Below are positions 22,244 through 34,509 of a stretch of 64,000 nt of DNA, in pieces. The DNA lies in assembly GCF_902148855.1 (NCBI RefSeq), contig NC_043962.1, positions 35,943,004-36,007,003 on the forward strand. The letters are read 5' to 3'. The notes below the pieces were generated by a model. That model was given only the letters and a program-made list of their open reading frames with translations. It ran no database searches and was not told where the DNA came from. Position 1 is the stretch's first letter. Every line of letters starts with the position of its first letter. This DNA comes from Sphaeramia orbicularis. Lineage: Eukaryota; Chordata; Actinopteri; Kurtiformes; Apogonidae. Both the position numbers and the translations under genes were made by a program.

Positions 22244-25200
22244 ATGGCCACTGAGTAAGTGAACAGTCCTTTTATTTATGTAATTTCTGATTAATAACCT
22301 GACTGTTTGCATGTATATCCAAGCCATGGATCAAGTCTTGCTTTGGTTTCAGTTGTTTTTTTTAGTGTCTTCATCTTGAACAAAAAGCCTTGAATGAGAA
22401 AAATTTTGCACATGTATTATCATATTCCATCGTTGTTCCACCATTTTGAAGATAACACTCACTTGCTTATAATTACAGTTATTTTTAGAACATTGTATGA
22501 ACAGATTCAACATAGCCGCTCAAATCTTAGTTCTTAAGATGATCGGTGGTTTTTGTTTCTGTCTGCAGGAAAAGACTGTCTGCGAGGCGTAAACACACCC
22601 TGAAGGTAAGATCACAAAGCACATAAATGCTCATTTTGAATCCTGTCGAAACTTAATTCACATTCCTAACATGGTGTGATGATGACATCTGCAGAGCTGT
22701 ATGCTCATGGTGGCCAATAATTTGCTGGAAGCTGAAGCGTCAGTGAAAGCTGAAGAGAGGCAGAAGTTTTTGGCAGAGAAACTTCCTCCTTTGGAGCTGC
22801 CCTACTCCAAAGACGAGCTCATGGTGAGAAAAAAATATGGATCTACCTTGAACCTTGAGTGCTTTTATCATGTCTATTGTCTTTTGTCATATTTGTCTGT
22901 TGTGTTCTTATATGTATAATGGAACAATCTTACATTAAAATATGTGTTGAAATAACATTTACTCTATAACCCAGTGGTTCCCAACCTTTTTTGGCTCATG
23001 ATCCCATTTTAACATCACAAATTTCTGTTGACCCCAGATATTCAAAATGGAGACTTTTTTTGCTAAAATTAATTTATTATTGATTACATAATAGTTTGCT
23101 ATACTATGTTGCAAATAAACATTAATTTTAGACAACATTTAGTCTATATAATGTATATTATTATGGACGGAGGCAGAAAAGCCAGGTGTAGATTACTGCA
23201 CAAAGTGAGAATTTGATTTTCCTTGGTCAAGATATGTACAGTCAGTCCAGTTTGGATTTACAAGACTGACAATTAATACTGAACAAACAAGAACTCAAAC
23301 TATGAATTATGAAAGAGCTGCAGCATCTGAAACCGACCACAATGAACATTTGAAAACAGTACCACAGTGCTTCAGTTTCAGCTTCAGTTTGTCATGTCTT
23401 TTATTTATTGTGATTGTCTCTCTCAACTCACCATATATTTTTTATTAGTATTTTTTTGTAATCAATTACTAGACCCACATGGGGTTCCGACCCTAAGGTT
23501 GGAAAACACTGCTATAACACCAAACATATCATATTTGATAGATGAGTTTTGAAGCCCTCTACATGATCAGTGTAATAGTTTTTTTTTCTTGAAAAACCTG
23601 ATGCATACAATTAGATACATGCAATACACAGATAATCCACCAGGGGGGAGGAAGTTGTTCACCAGAGGCCTTTCCAGTGACACTATAAGATTATCATTAA
23701 TGAAGAAGGAGGCAGAACTTTGCCCAATTTTGAAAAGGAATTACCAATTTGTTAGACATGTTTGTGTTATATTGTTTTGTTTTTTGTTCAAAAATAATAA
23801 TATTTGAGCATTGAGACCCAATGTATCAAATATGATACAAAATTGAAACTCATGTATGGAAATTAACATTTGAAAACAATTTTTTTGGGTTCAGAAGGAC
23901 CAATAAAGGCTCCAGTTTTAAAGGACTGGAATTTTCTGTCAATGATGCAATGATTCAGGCTTTACAGGGTTAAATCTACTAATGGAATAAAATAGAATAA
24001 CCTGAACAAGCAGGATATACTGACAAGATTTGTTTATTATTTGCATAGTAATGTAGTTGGCATTATGTTTAAGTGTTGTAAATACAAAACAATTTTTTTT
24101 ACAAATACAGGTTTTTCTTCTTAATTAGCATTCTCTACACACTTGTTTATCTAAATTTAAGTTGTAAAAATTCATAAATAATGTACACTCATTAATAATA
24201 GGCTGTCTGTGAAAGACAAAAACAGTCTCAGCAGCATCATTAGGGTCTGTTCCAAAATTAAAGGAGTTCAACCAAAAGCCCTGAATTCTTTATGAAAGAA
24301 GCAGGTGGTGCAGAAAGTCAGAAAAATCCTAAACCAAGCAGACCACGTCCTCAAAGACAGATTCACTTTAATGCTGTCAGGGAGACGTTACTATGCACCT
24401 TAGAGGAGAACGAACAGATACACAAACTCATTTATTCCCTCTGTTGTTAGGCTGCTGAATGAGTTAGGGTTGTAAGTGTCTGTTTACTTTGTTACTTGCT
24501 TTTTTTTGTCTTTTACTTTTCTTAGAGGTGTTGTATGCAGCTGCCTATGTATATACTAATGATGACATTAAGCTGCTCATACTGACAGTGTGTGTATGTG
24601 TATGATGATGATGTCTGAAATGTTAATGTCTATGTTTGTTTGTTTTTTTTTGTGTGTATGCTGTTCTATGATCCACTCAAACTGTATTACAGACTGATAA
24701 TACAGTTGCCCCCTGTGGAATAAATAAACTTATCTATCAATATATTCATTTCATTAAATTGAACAAACACTGCTTTGTCTTCAGGAACTTTGCAAGAAGC
24801 TTCATGAGCAGATTGACATCAGTGAAGAGGAGAGATACTGCATAGAGTTCAAACTAAACATGGTTCTTAATGAGGTAAGACTTTCTTTAATAAAACACAT
24901 TGATTAACTGTTAAATATGGAGTGAACATTTACCAGTTTATACAGTCGAGGAAAAAATTATTAGACCACCCCTTGTTTTCGCTAATTTCTTCTTCATTTT
25001 AATGCCTAGTACAACTAAAGGTACTTTTGTTTGGACAAATATAATGATAACAACAAAAATAGCTCTTAAGAGTTTAATTTCAGAGCTGATATCTATCAAT
25101 TTTTCATGGTTTTCTTGATAAAAACCAAAATCACTTAAGTTCTTCCATCAATATCTATGGCATTGTACTGACAAAAACAGTGCTTTTAGGCATTCCATGT

Positions 25201-27070
25201 TTTCTTTTCTGTCTGTTTTAGTCACATGATGCACACAGGAGTTAGTACTTGATTGCATAACCATTGTTTTTGATGACTTTTGATGGTCTAATAATTTTTT
25301 TTGCGACTGTATTAATGGTCCTGTCTGTCCCAAATTTTCCTAAAGGTTCGAGATCTCAACATCAAGATTGTGGATCTGAGGGGCAAGTTTAAGAGACCCA
25401 GGCTGAAGAAAGTGCGTATGTCCGCTGATGCTATGCTGAAAGCTCTGCTGGGCTCTAAACATACAGTCAACATGGACCTGAGAGCCAACCTGAAGCAGGT
25501 CAAGAAGGAGGTGAAAGAAGAGGTGAGCTGCTACCTGCTTGGTTTAGTTGGAGCTTTATGGCTTTTTCACTACTGTCTTGTTGAGTCCAGACTGTTGGAC
25601 TTTTTACAGTTTGATCCAAACCACATTTGCAGTGATGAAACCTGCTCTGGACCATGATTCAGACTAAACAGCTGAACTTCTGTCTGGTCTAAAGTAGTGA
25701 CCTCAGTCCAGACCAAACTGAACCACAGTTAAATTCATTTACAGTGTGGAATTTGCACTTTTTAGATAGTTCAATGAGCAAAATTAACAACATGACAGTG
25801 TTCAGACCCATTCCAAAGGGAAACAGTGCACATGTAGATGATGACAGTATGGTGTGCGGCGTGAAATAAAAACTATGCAGACCAAAATGTGTTTGATTGG
25901 GACTTAGGAACGAAAATGTCCTTAAACACTTTTATGTGCAGTCGCGGAAAAAATTATTAGACCACCCTTGTTTTCTTCAGTTTCTTGTTCATTTTAATGC
26001 CTGGTACAACTAAAGGTACATTAGTTTGGACAAATATAATGATAACAACAAAAATAGCTCATAAGAGTTTAATTTCAGAGCTGTCTATCCATTTTCCATG
26101 TTTTCTTGATAATAACCAAAATCACTTCAGTTCTTACATCAATATCTGTGGCATTGTACTGACAAAAACAGTGCTTTTAGGCATTCCATGTTTTGTTTTC
26201 TGTCTGTTTTAGTCACATGATACACACGGGAGTTAGTACTTGATTGCAAAACTATTGTTTTTGATGACTTTTGGTGGTCTAATTATGCTTTCTGCAACTG
26301 TATTTACACTTACATTTAAAATTGCAATACTCAAGTTTTTTGCCTCCTACTAGGGGCAGAAAACTAAAAAAAAAAAAAAAATTGAAAAAAGAAAGAAAAG
26401 CTGGAAGGTAGTAATTGTTAAAAAAAATCAGAATTTTGACTGCAGTGTGAGAAAACAACACCTGGTGATTATATGAGCATAGAATTCTAAGAAGAAAACT
26501 CTTGTACAGTGAAATCATAAGTATTGACTTGGTGTTGATTCCGTTTCATAAAAGGAAGAAAAAAATGTAATTATATGTTAGATTAAATCTGACAGGGAGG
26601 TAAGAACACAGTGTCACAAAATCAAAAGTTCAAATCTATTGTTGTGAATTTGATTTGGTTTATTTATTTTATTTCCCATCTAAAAATAGTCAAAATTGCA
26701 TTATATTATTAAGAAGAAAACCCTCAAGGGACCTGATGAGTAGAATTCTCCAGACTACATATTTCATGAAATGCTTCTGTAAATGTAGTATACTCTGTTT
26801 ATATGTATGTAATAAGACATAATAATAGATAGAAATTATTAGTAATAATTACATTGCATCCTATATTCACCCATTAATCGACAGGATTCTTTCTAAAACC
26901 TTTGACAACAACTACAGCTAAGTAACTTTTAGAGACAATATTTTATCATGAACTTTTCCAAACTAAAAGAATGTTATCTGTGTTTACAGGACAAGCAGCT
27001 GCGTGACGTCGGAGATTGGCGCAAGAACATTGAAGACAAGTCCGATAGGAAGAAGATGTTTGATAGTTAA
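22244..27070 (+). CDS. tnni2: Fast skeletal-type troponin I, copy 2, divergent (174 aa)
   Basis: Coding exons: 22244-22254, 22569-22605, 22695-22823, 24785-24874, 25346-25522, 26990-27070; all have GT/AG borders and join in frame. The role is the same as copy 1. The head differs clearly: it begins [20 protein letters not shown] instead of MSEKKMxSSR. The conserved AENCP/AEKCP of the other copies is AEKLPPLEL, and the TnT-binding helix has [14 protein letters not shown]. The inhibitory peptide [12 protein letters not shown] (102-113) and switch segment [15 protein letters not shown] are intact, and the end is [11 protein letters not shown] without the GMDG insert. The [10 protein letters not shown] block groups it with the other copies rather than with slow or cardiac troponin I. 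No broken splice site or stop was seen. Assignment to tnni2 is likely, not certain. Confidence 0.9.
22972..23511. mobile_element. hAT-type MITE in an intron of copy 2
   Basis: The left end is CAGTGGTTCCCAACCTTTTT and the right end, reverse-complemented, is CAGTGTTTTCCAACCTTAGG. The flanks CTATAACC (22964-22971) and CTATAACA (23512-23519) form an 8-bp target duplication with one mismatch. Non-coding. Confidence 0.85.
24190..24750 (+). mobile_element. LINE 3' end fragment
   Basis: One reading contains [15 protein letters not shown] and, in other frames, [11 protein letters not shown], which matches the C-terminal tail of fish non-LTR retrotransposons. It ends GTTGCCCCCTGTGGAATAAA followed by a short CTAT/ATCA tail. 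Broken and 5'-truncated; it sits in the intron before exon 4 of copy 2. Confidence 0.55.
24943..25309 (+). mobile_element. TA-flanked MITE, family M1, copy A
   Basis: Ends CAGTCGAGGAAAAAATTATT and GGTCTAATAATTTTTTTTGC..GACTG are inverted repeats, flanked by TA on both sides, as for Tc1/mariner-type elements. The same ~365-bp element occurs at 25939, 39998 and 48002. Confidence 0.85.
25939..26300 (+). mobile_element. TA-flanked MITE, family M1, copy B
   Basis: Begins CAGTCGCGGAAAAAATTATT and ends near TTTCTGCAACTG followed by TA. It is very similar to copy A and lies about 630 bp from it, in the next intron of the same gene (between exons 5 and 6 of troponin I copy 2), so exon 5 is bracketed by two copies. 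Confidence 0.85.
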
Positions 27071-27801
27071 ACATGATCGATCTTTCATTTTTGGGCATAA
27101 AAGTGATTTTCAGGACAGAAATCAGGTCAGGTGTCTTTGTAACTGAAGAGTTTTATTCCAAGGTGCTGCATATCCACCTCAAGTGATAAAAGTATTGAAG
27201 TGAGGGCTGTAGAAGTTGTACTACACTTAGTTTACAAATTTACAATCAAATTAAACTGAATACTGAATGCTTTATCAACCAAATGTATAGGAGCAACATT
27301 AAAGTGTGGTATCTTCTTGTGTGATACAGTAAGTGATAAATGCCCCTTTTTGAAGGTAGTGTTGGAAAACTGCAAACATAGAGTTTTTGTATTTATATAT
27401 TCATCTGCTATTTGTGTGTTACTTCACTTTAGTTCCAAATAAGGAGAAAGAGATGACTGACTTTGTGTGTTTTTCAAAGGTATACAGGACAGGTTGTGCA
27501 TCTGAAAACTGCCTTTTAAGCAGAGTAGATGAAGAAAGATGGGATTGCAGTTAGATATAGTTTGTGGTTATCATCTTTGGAACAAAGCTCTTCAGTTGAA
27601 TCCTTCTGCTTTTGCCTGTATGGACAATGTAATGTGATGTATTTGTACTGTAATGAAGATAGCTATTAGCTACGTGTTGAATTAAAACTGCGCTTTTTCT
27701 GTAAGGGCTGAGGCTTCTGCATTAAAATGATGCTGTATTTTTCCTCAAAAATGTAGTTGTTTATAACATCTTACCACTAGAAAAGCACTCGAAGAGCGCA
27801 G
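27071..27801. other. 3' UTR and flank of copy 2
   Basis: No AATAAA is close to the stop. ATTAAA occurs at about 27297 and again at 27681 and 27721, any of which could serve as the polyadenylation signal. Nothing else is recognised. Confidence 0.4.
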
Positions 27802-27987
27802 ACCTCCACCAAGGCAGATCAGCGCCCCCCCCCGATTACCACCAAAATTTAATCATTTGTTCCTTGTGCCAGTATCAACATTTCCTGAAAATTTCATGTA
27901 AATCTGTCCATAACTTTTTGAGTTATCTTGCTAACGAACCAACAAACAAACAAACCCTGGCACAAACATAACCTCCTTGGCGGAGGT
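27802..27987. repeat. Short interspersed element with ACCTCC/GGAGGT ends
   Basis: ACCTCCACCAAGG near 27802 and CCTTGGCGGAGGT at 27975-27987 are inverted repeats with one mismatch. The text between (TGTGCCAGTATCAACATTTC, GAGTTATCTTGCTAACGAAC) is, from memory, a common fish repeat. A C homopolymer lies at about 27826-27834. Confidence 0.6.
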
Positions 27988-29907
27988 AATAACAGCTACA
28001 TTTTAGAAAGTACTGTTCAGGAAAAATGTAAAACAGATTGGATGGTATACTTACTGTACATGTATTTTTCAGCACAGATGATTTTGTTGCTTAAATATTT
28101 GGATCTTAGTTATTTTATAAAATTTAACAAATGAAGAAAAAAATTGGACTCTACTGAATATGTATTAGTTTTGTAGCCTATGCGTTATGGTTGACGAGCT
28201 ACACATGACAAATGAAACAAAAAACCATAGGGTCTAAACTCCACAGGTGAATACATAATTGTCACAATGCCTCATTTATGCAGAAATAGAACTCAGCCTG
28301 CAGTCTGTTTTACTCACTGTCATCTTTTCTAAACTGTTCACACAGAAATGTGATGTACTGTCTCTTCTTGCTACTGTCACATTAAATCTAAAAGCTTTGT
28401 GTTCATCTTTTCAGTCTTTTTGAATTTGTAAACACTTATGATATAGCATAGTTAATGTGCTTTGTATATGCTTTGACTTTTTGGAAGTTTGACCCACATT
28501 TAACTCAGTATTTATTTATTCATTCATTCATTCATTTATTTATTTGTTTATTTATTTATCTACCAGTCTCTAGTTAGTGGCAGTTTATGCTTTAACAAAC
28601 AATAAAAGCTATAGTTGTCACGTTGCTAGTTGCCAGCAATTGCAAAGGCACCTAAACTATTAGTTTTTCACGAGTGTGAATGATTAAAAACACTGTCTTA
28701 AATTTTACATCGAACTCAACTGAAGACCAACATTTAGAGCTATGACCACCGTCTTCATGCTGATTTGTAGTTGATAACATATGATAAGATGAAGATTATT
28801 GCCTTCCAAATGTATGAAACCTCAGGCCACATGAGGATGACGAGTGTTTCACTTCAACATTATCAGCCCTCAAAAACCAGAACACTGAATCAGACTGAAA
28901 TACAGGTTTTTAATTTGTTTAATAAATGCAAATATTCACTTGAACAGCTTCTACATCTGCATGATCACTGTTCAATCTGATTTATTGAGAGTATTTTCCA
29001 CATTAAAATCAGTTCTATTCACTGAGGTTTACTTCCAAGGAGCACAGCAGGTAGGTTATTAACCAAAGTCACGTTAGTTTTGGATGTTGATAATATTTTT
29101 GCAATAATTAGTGAATTTTCTCATTTCCTTACAGATTGATCCTAATGTGACTGATTTTAATTCGCTGCAGAGGTAAGTTTATTCCGTCTCCCATCGCCGC
29201 CCCTTTGCCGACACTGAACCGTAAATCTAAGAGCCCTCTTGTGGTTTGACAGTCTGTCGAATAAAAAAAGCAATAAAGCAAGCATGGCATTGTTAAAAGG
29301 TTATTTTTGGATGGTGAAAGTGATGCGAAAATGTTGTTCCAGTTTCAGCTGCTGCTTTGGTCTTTGAGGGGCAGCTGTTTCTAGTTCCATAACAAGGAAT
29401 GTGACTTTGCTTTGCTGAGCTGTCACACTTTACTGTTAAAATATTGTCTGGAACGCAGCAGGACATACATCATCCAGCTGATGATTACTTATGCCTACTT
29501 TGTTTTAGCACAGTCTGAAATATATGAGCTCTACCGGAGTTCGGTTCAGTTTTTGGCACCATTTGTAAATCAGTAGAAATTCAAATATGTCTTTCGTGGA
29601 ATATTTATAATATCACGTTTCTTTGACTGGTTTCTTGATAAATATATGAGATGTAAGTTTAAGTATCTGCAGCACTGAAGAAAATACTGAAATTCATATC
29701 TAAGTTTTTACCAACAGATGTATTTTAGAGTAAACGTTGGTTCATACATTAGCAAAGAAGCATCACATAGAGAGGTAATAATACAGATGAACAAAAATAT
29801 AAGACACAAGTACATGACATAAATAGAACAGTAAATGAAATATTAAATACATTTATATAAAACATTTGGATGTAGAGGCAAGGAAGTTTATAATCGAATG
29901 CCTAAAA
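27988..29907. other. Intergenic spacer
   Basis: AT-rich, with an ATTT/ATTC simple repeat at about 28508-28560. A short exon-like block, ACAG|ATTGATCC...CTGCAGAG|GTAAGT, lies at 29135-29172 but matches no exon of the neighbouring genes. Nothing else is recognised. Confidence 0.4.
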
Positions 29908-30156
29908 CAGGGGTGTGAAACATGCGGCCCATGGGCCAAAAGCGGCCTGCCAATGGTTCCAGTCTGGTCCTCATTTCAATGTATTGATAGGATTAGTGGT
30001 TCAAAAGTTATTAAACATTTTACATCAGTAGATGTTTTCGGTATGAATTTGCAAAGTGCAAAAATTACGCGGAAGATAACAACAGTCAAGGGGGTTGAAC
30101 TTGTTTTAGTTCAGGGGCCACACACAGCTTAATTGTGATCTAAAGTAAAATAATAG
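29908..30156. mobile_element. hAT-type MITE, family M2, truncated copy
   Basis: Begins CAGGGGTGTGAAACATGCGG and contains GCAAAAATTACGCGGAAGAT and TTTTAGTTCAGGGGCCACA, the words of the family seen complete at 36719, 46301 and 59831. The 3' part is missing or displaced: matching text (TAAATGTTTGGTGCCTTTGT) reappears at about 30568-30620 after intervening repeats. Confidence 0.65.
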
Positions 30157-30159
30157 TAT

Positions 30160-30230
30160 TTATATTTACATTACATTTATGCATTTGGCAGATGCTTTTT
30201 TCCAAAGCAACTTACAGGGGAAAAACAAAA
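30160..30230. repeat. Short fish repeat (GCATTTGGCAGATGC motif)
   Basis: TTACATTTATGCATTTGGCA followed by GATGCTTTTTTCCAAAGCAA and CTTACAG is, from memory, a widely dispersed teleost repeat core. Family not assigned. Confidence 0.4.
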
Positions 30231-30296
30231 AATGAAAGAAAAATACAAGAATAGATTAAAAACAAACAAGAATTGATTAAAAACATAGTGTACGTG

Positions 30297-30545
30297 TAGT
30301 GAACATGGAAACACTGTCATGTTCTACAACACTGATTCAACAGTAAAACCCATGGAGTTGGATCAATGACAGTGGATGGACACACTTGTTTTTACATACA
30401 GTTATCAATATCTTTGCTGAAAAAGGTTTTTTTTTCTTCATTTTTGTCTGTTTTGATATAATTAACTTTGAATTTACTCTGAGTTTTCATGAATATTTAC
30501 ATGCTCTGTGAATTAAATGTAGGAAAATACACACCAAAAAATGCA
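30297..30545 (+). mobile_element. Fragment of piggyBac-like MITE, family M3
   Basis: GTGAACATGGAAACACTGTC, AAACCCATGGAGTTGGATCA and ATGACAGTGGATGGACACAC align with the inside of the complete copy at 36132-36665. Both ends are missing here. Confidence 0.65.
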
Positions 30546-30624
30546 AATCACAATATTCTGCCTGTTACTAAATGTTTGGTGCCTTTGTAGGTGTGATCCG
30601 TAATGCACATAAATGGTAGATTTT

Positions 30625-30951
<327 letters not shown>

Positions 30952-30969
30952 TTTCTTATAGGATACATA

Positions 30970-31519
30970 CAGGGTGGGGAAGCAAAATTTAAAATGAACA
31001 TTTAGTTGTTTTTTCTCAGCAGGCACTGCGTCCATTATTTTGAAACCAAACATATATTGATGTCATAACCATACCTAACACTATTATCCATACCTTTTCA
31101 GAAACTTTTGCCCATATGAGTAATCAGGAAAGCAAACGTCAAAGAGTGTGTGATTTGCTGAATGCACTCGTCACACCAAAGGAGATTTCAAAAATAGTTG
31201 GAGTGTCCATAAAGACTGTTTATAATGTAAAGAAGAGAATGACTATGAGCAAAACTATTACGAGAAAGTCTGGAAGATACTATTAAAGAAGAATGGGAGA
31301 AGTTGTCACCCTAATATTTGAGGAACACTTGCACAAGTTTCAGGAAGCGTGTGAAGGCAGTTATTGAGAAAGAAGGAGGACACATAGAATAAAAACATTT
31401 TCTATTATGTCAATTTTCTTGTGGCAAATAAATTCTCATGACTTTCAATAAACTAATTGGTCATACACTGTCTTTCAATCCCTGCCTCAAAATATTGTAA
31501 ATTTTGCTTCCCCACCCTG
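30970..31519 (+). mobile_element. Mariner deletion derivative with matching ends
   Basis: Ends CAGGGTGGGGAAGCAAAATTT and AAATTTTGCTTCCCCACCCTG are perfect inverted repeats, flanked by TA (30968-30969 and 31520-31521). The 550-bp interior keeps a helix-turn-helix N-terminus (QESKRQRVCDLLNALVTPKE, ISKIVGVSIKTVYNVKKRM) and a C-terminal scrap (KEEWEKLSP, FRKRVKAVIEKEGGHIE). The catalytic DDD region is deleted. It is non-autonomous and was probably mobilised in trans. Confidence 0.85.
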
Positions 31520-31521
31520 TA

Positions 31522-32869
31522 CAACATGAGCTCATACCTCAGTTTAACTCACCTTACCACCTGGCTTTCTCACTGCTACTCTCTGTAATATTTCTTAACA
31601 GATTTGCTGTAATTGAACAAGTCGTCATACGTCATAATCCCAGCGATGACTGCAGCATTTGATATCATAAAATCCCTCCTGCAGATTTAGTTTCATACCC
31701 GTTTCCATCCTGACCGTACAAAGTTACAGCACTTAAGTCCCCTTGGATTTACAGACACGTCAGCCTCCACTGTGTGCCGGCCATTAAGAACAACACGGTT
31801 TTATGACACAATTTCTAGGTGAAATGTGTGGTCCAGTGTCGTTAATGGGACGTTAATAAGAGTGATTTGTTAGTTTTATTCTGGTCACTGCATCAAGTCT
31901 CTGGAAATAGTTTGCACTTTGCACCAGAACTTGACAGCCTCAACAATGTCTTGTGTATTTGGTATCCAATTGCTCCAAGTTGCTGCAAGTTATATTTGAC
32001 CTCTGCTGACGGCTGAAGCATATCCTGAGATAACAGCTGCCTCCAGCCAGAATTAGAAAAGAGAGAAGAAGAGCTGGAGGGCCATCTAGAGAGCACAGAT
32101 GTACAACAGGTTGAGTGTTGTGGAAGTGTAGGTTGATATTTTGGAAATACGCTTCTTCTCTTATCTTGCTTAGAATGACATCTGCCCATTAATTATAGAA
32201 AAAAAGGCCACAAAAAGTAAATATGTAAATACCAGATACAAGAGGAAACTGCAGGTTTTGGTTTGTCTTAAAAACAGCATCTTGGAACCACTTATAAAGT
32301 CCACCTATAAACCTTTTTTTTTTTTCAGTTTTTAACCAAGCAGAAATGAAATGGTATGTGTGCGTTTTTTCTGAGATGATATTTTGGTGAGCTTTCCTTG
32401 ACTTTCACTGGTTATCTCACTTTTATCATAGAAGTCCCCTTCAGCTGCAGGTGAAATCAGAAGGAAAAAAAAATCTTGAAAATACTCACATTTCATTAGC
32501 AGCTCTCTCATCTGGGTCCAAATTGAAAGACTAAATATAAGTAAAGATTCTCTGAAATCGTTATGGCCATTTTTTCAAGCTTTTGTGCACAGCTTCTGGA
32601 GTAAATTCCTGTATTTACATTACATTTATCACATATTTAACCCTCCTACCTGTATGAAAACACCTGTAGTTAACTACAATCTGAGCATCACATGGTAGAT
32701 TTTCTACAGCCTGAAAACACAGGAAATTAGTAGATGGAGAAGTCCCACTTGAATTACAATATGCTGAAAAGTCATAGAATTTTTGCCCAATGACGCTACA
32801 AATTATTGAGCATTGCAACTTAAAGAAGGGAAGCAAGAACAGAAGTGTCAGAAAACAGTGACAAGTGGT
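31522..32869. other. Intergenic spacer, nothing recognised
   Basis: AT-rich, with short homopolymer runs (T at 32312-32323, A at 32465-32472). No gene, no element ends. Confidence 0.4.
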
Positions 32870-33471
32870 GACAGACACAACAAACCCCACCCCTTGCACA
32901 TATTGTAACTTATTTTGGCATCGATCCAGCTGATGTCATCATGTCTATGCATGTGCTGATGTCTGCATATCAGTTGCTTCTATATATGTGCCAAGTTTGA
33001 AGTAAATTGAAACAAAATTGATGTTTTTATTATAGACGTGAAGTTTTGCCCATTTTAAGTGAATGGGAGATGAGAAAGATTTTAAAAATTCATAAAAAAT
33101 TAGAACTTTGACCTACTTTTCCCAAAATGTAACCACATCTATTCTGGGTCACTGGCAATCTATAAACCAAATTAGGTATAAATTCAGCTAATAGTTTTGC
33201 TGCTACAGGCATTTGAAATTTTGTTCATTATAAGTAAATGGAGGGAAAAAAATATTTTAAAAATTCATAAAAAATTTAAATTTTGACCTACTTTTCCCAA
33301 AATGTAATCAGATCTATTCCAGGTCACTGGCAATCTATAAACCCAATTTAGTTTGAATTCAACTAATAGTTTTGCTCCTAGAGTGTTAACAAACACAGAA
33401 ACAAAACAAACCAGAAACAATACCCCTTGCCTCTCCCTTTTTTTTTTTTTTTTTTTTTGGGGGGGGGGGGT
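32870..33471 (+). repeat. Interspersed repeat, family R1, copy 1
   Basis: Starts near CAACAAACCCCACCCCTTGC and contains CCAGCTGATGTCATCATGTC, CATGTGCTGATGTCTGCATA and two near-tandem ~140-bp units with ACCTACTTTTCCCAAAATGT (about 33110 and 33290). It ends at AACAATACCCCTTGCCTCTC and a T/G homopolymer pair at 33440-33471. Related copies on the other strand lie at 38660-39050 and 53690-54050. No coding potential. Confidence 0.75.
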
Positions 33472-34288
33472 TGAAAATATTCCAATAGGGTTAGATGATC
33501 TGACCCAGAAACTTTCACCACTCTAGATTAGAGACAAACTACAAACAGGCTCTAGATTTCTCGATTTGCCTGTTTTGCACACAGTAAACGGTACATTAAA
33601 TATACCACTGTAACACTAGAGATCATTGTTTTAGTGTAAACAATGATGAACACTTGGTTCAGTATATAATTGAAACAAAGCACAATTATATTTGGTATTG
33701 GCACCAAACATTTACTCAATAAAGAAATAAATGAGGATTAAAATTAAAGTATTATAATCAAAGTGCTCAAGTGAAGCTAAGACATAAATCATGCACATAC
33801 TGTGTTTTTCTTTTCCAACCAAACACTGTAGCAGTCGATTTTACTGATTAACAAGAGTCATCCAGGCATGAAGAACCAACCAGTGAAGTCAGATTCCCTC
33901 AGTGTCACTTCTTTTAGCACCTCTATATTAAACAAGACGCTGCAGCACTTGTAATTACAGTTGAAAGTGACAAATATTCCTTGTTGTCTTGTGTGCAAAT
34001 ACTTACAAGGACTCAGAGTCAACATCAAGAATCACCTCCAGTGTCCACCTCTTGTGTTACTAGTGTTTGCAATGATTTTTTTCTCATTTTGTGTTCGTGA
34101 AACATGCAAGAAGACCACTGATTTTTTTTTAAATTAATTGTGGCTTCAAGCTTGTGATGTGAATCCACAGATGTTGTTTTCCTCAGTTTAGTTGACACAG
34201 ACATTTAAGTTCAAGAGCTGGAAGTCATAAAGCACATGTATTGACACTGTCGTTAAATTCTGTATGTCCTGTTTCCGTCTTGCCGCAG
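33472..34288. other. Intergenic spacer, nothing recognised
   Basis: AT-rich DNA without a recognisable gene or element before the relic exon. Confidence 0.35.
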
Positions 34289-34358
34289 TCCACTGTGTGT
34301 CAGCGCTGATCTGATGAAGGCCAACGTCAAGTAAGAGAAGACGGAGGTTAAAGAGGAG
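34289..34358 (+). pseudogene. Relic of a fast troponin I exon 5
   Basis: After TTGCCGCAG the sequence has CAGCGCTGATCTGATGAAGG, then CCAACGTCAAG and GGAGGTTAAAGAGGAG|GTGAG. This lines up with the 3' end of exon 5 of the intact genes (GACCTGAGGGCCAACCTGAA ... GGAGGTCAAAGAGGAG|GTGAG). Over the last 34 bases, including the donor, about 27 match copy 1. One frame reads SADLMKANVK, a stop, then EKTEVKEE. The first two thirds of the exon (inhibitory and switch segments) are gone and no other exon was found nearby. Best read as the last trace of a lost tandem copy. Confidence 0.55.
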
Positions 34359-34509
34359 GTGAGTCTGTTCTGTAGAAGCTGGAAACTGACACTAGACAAC
34401 TGCAGAGACTCTGACAGCACCTGCTGTGGGAATTTGGTAGTTTAGTCTAGAGGGACATCTGGAGAGCATTAGAGTCATTTGAAGCTACAGGTCCAACACT
34501 TCCATCCAT

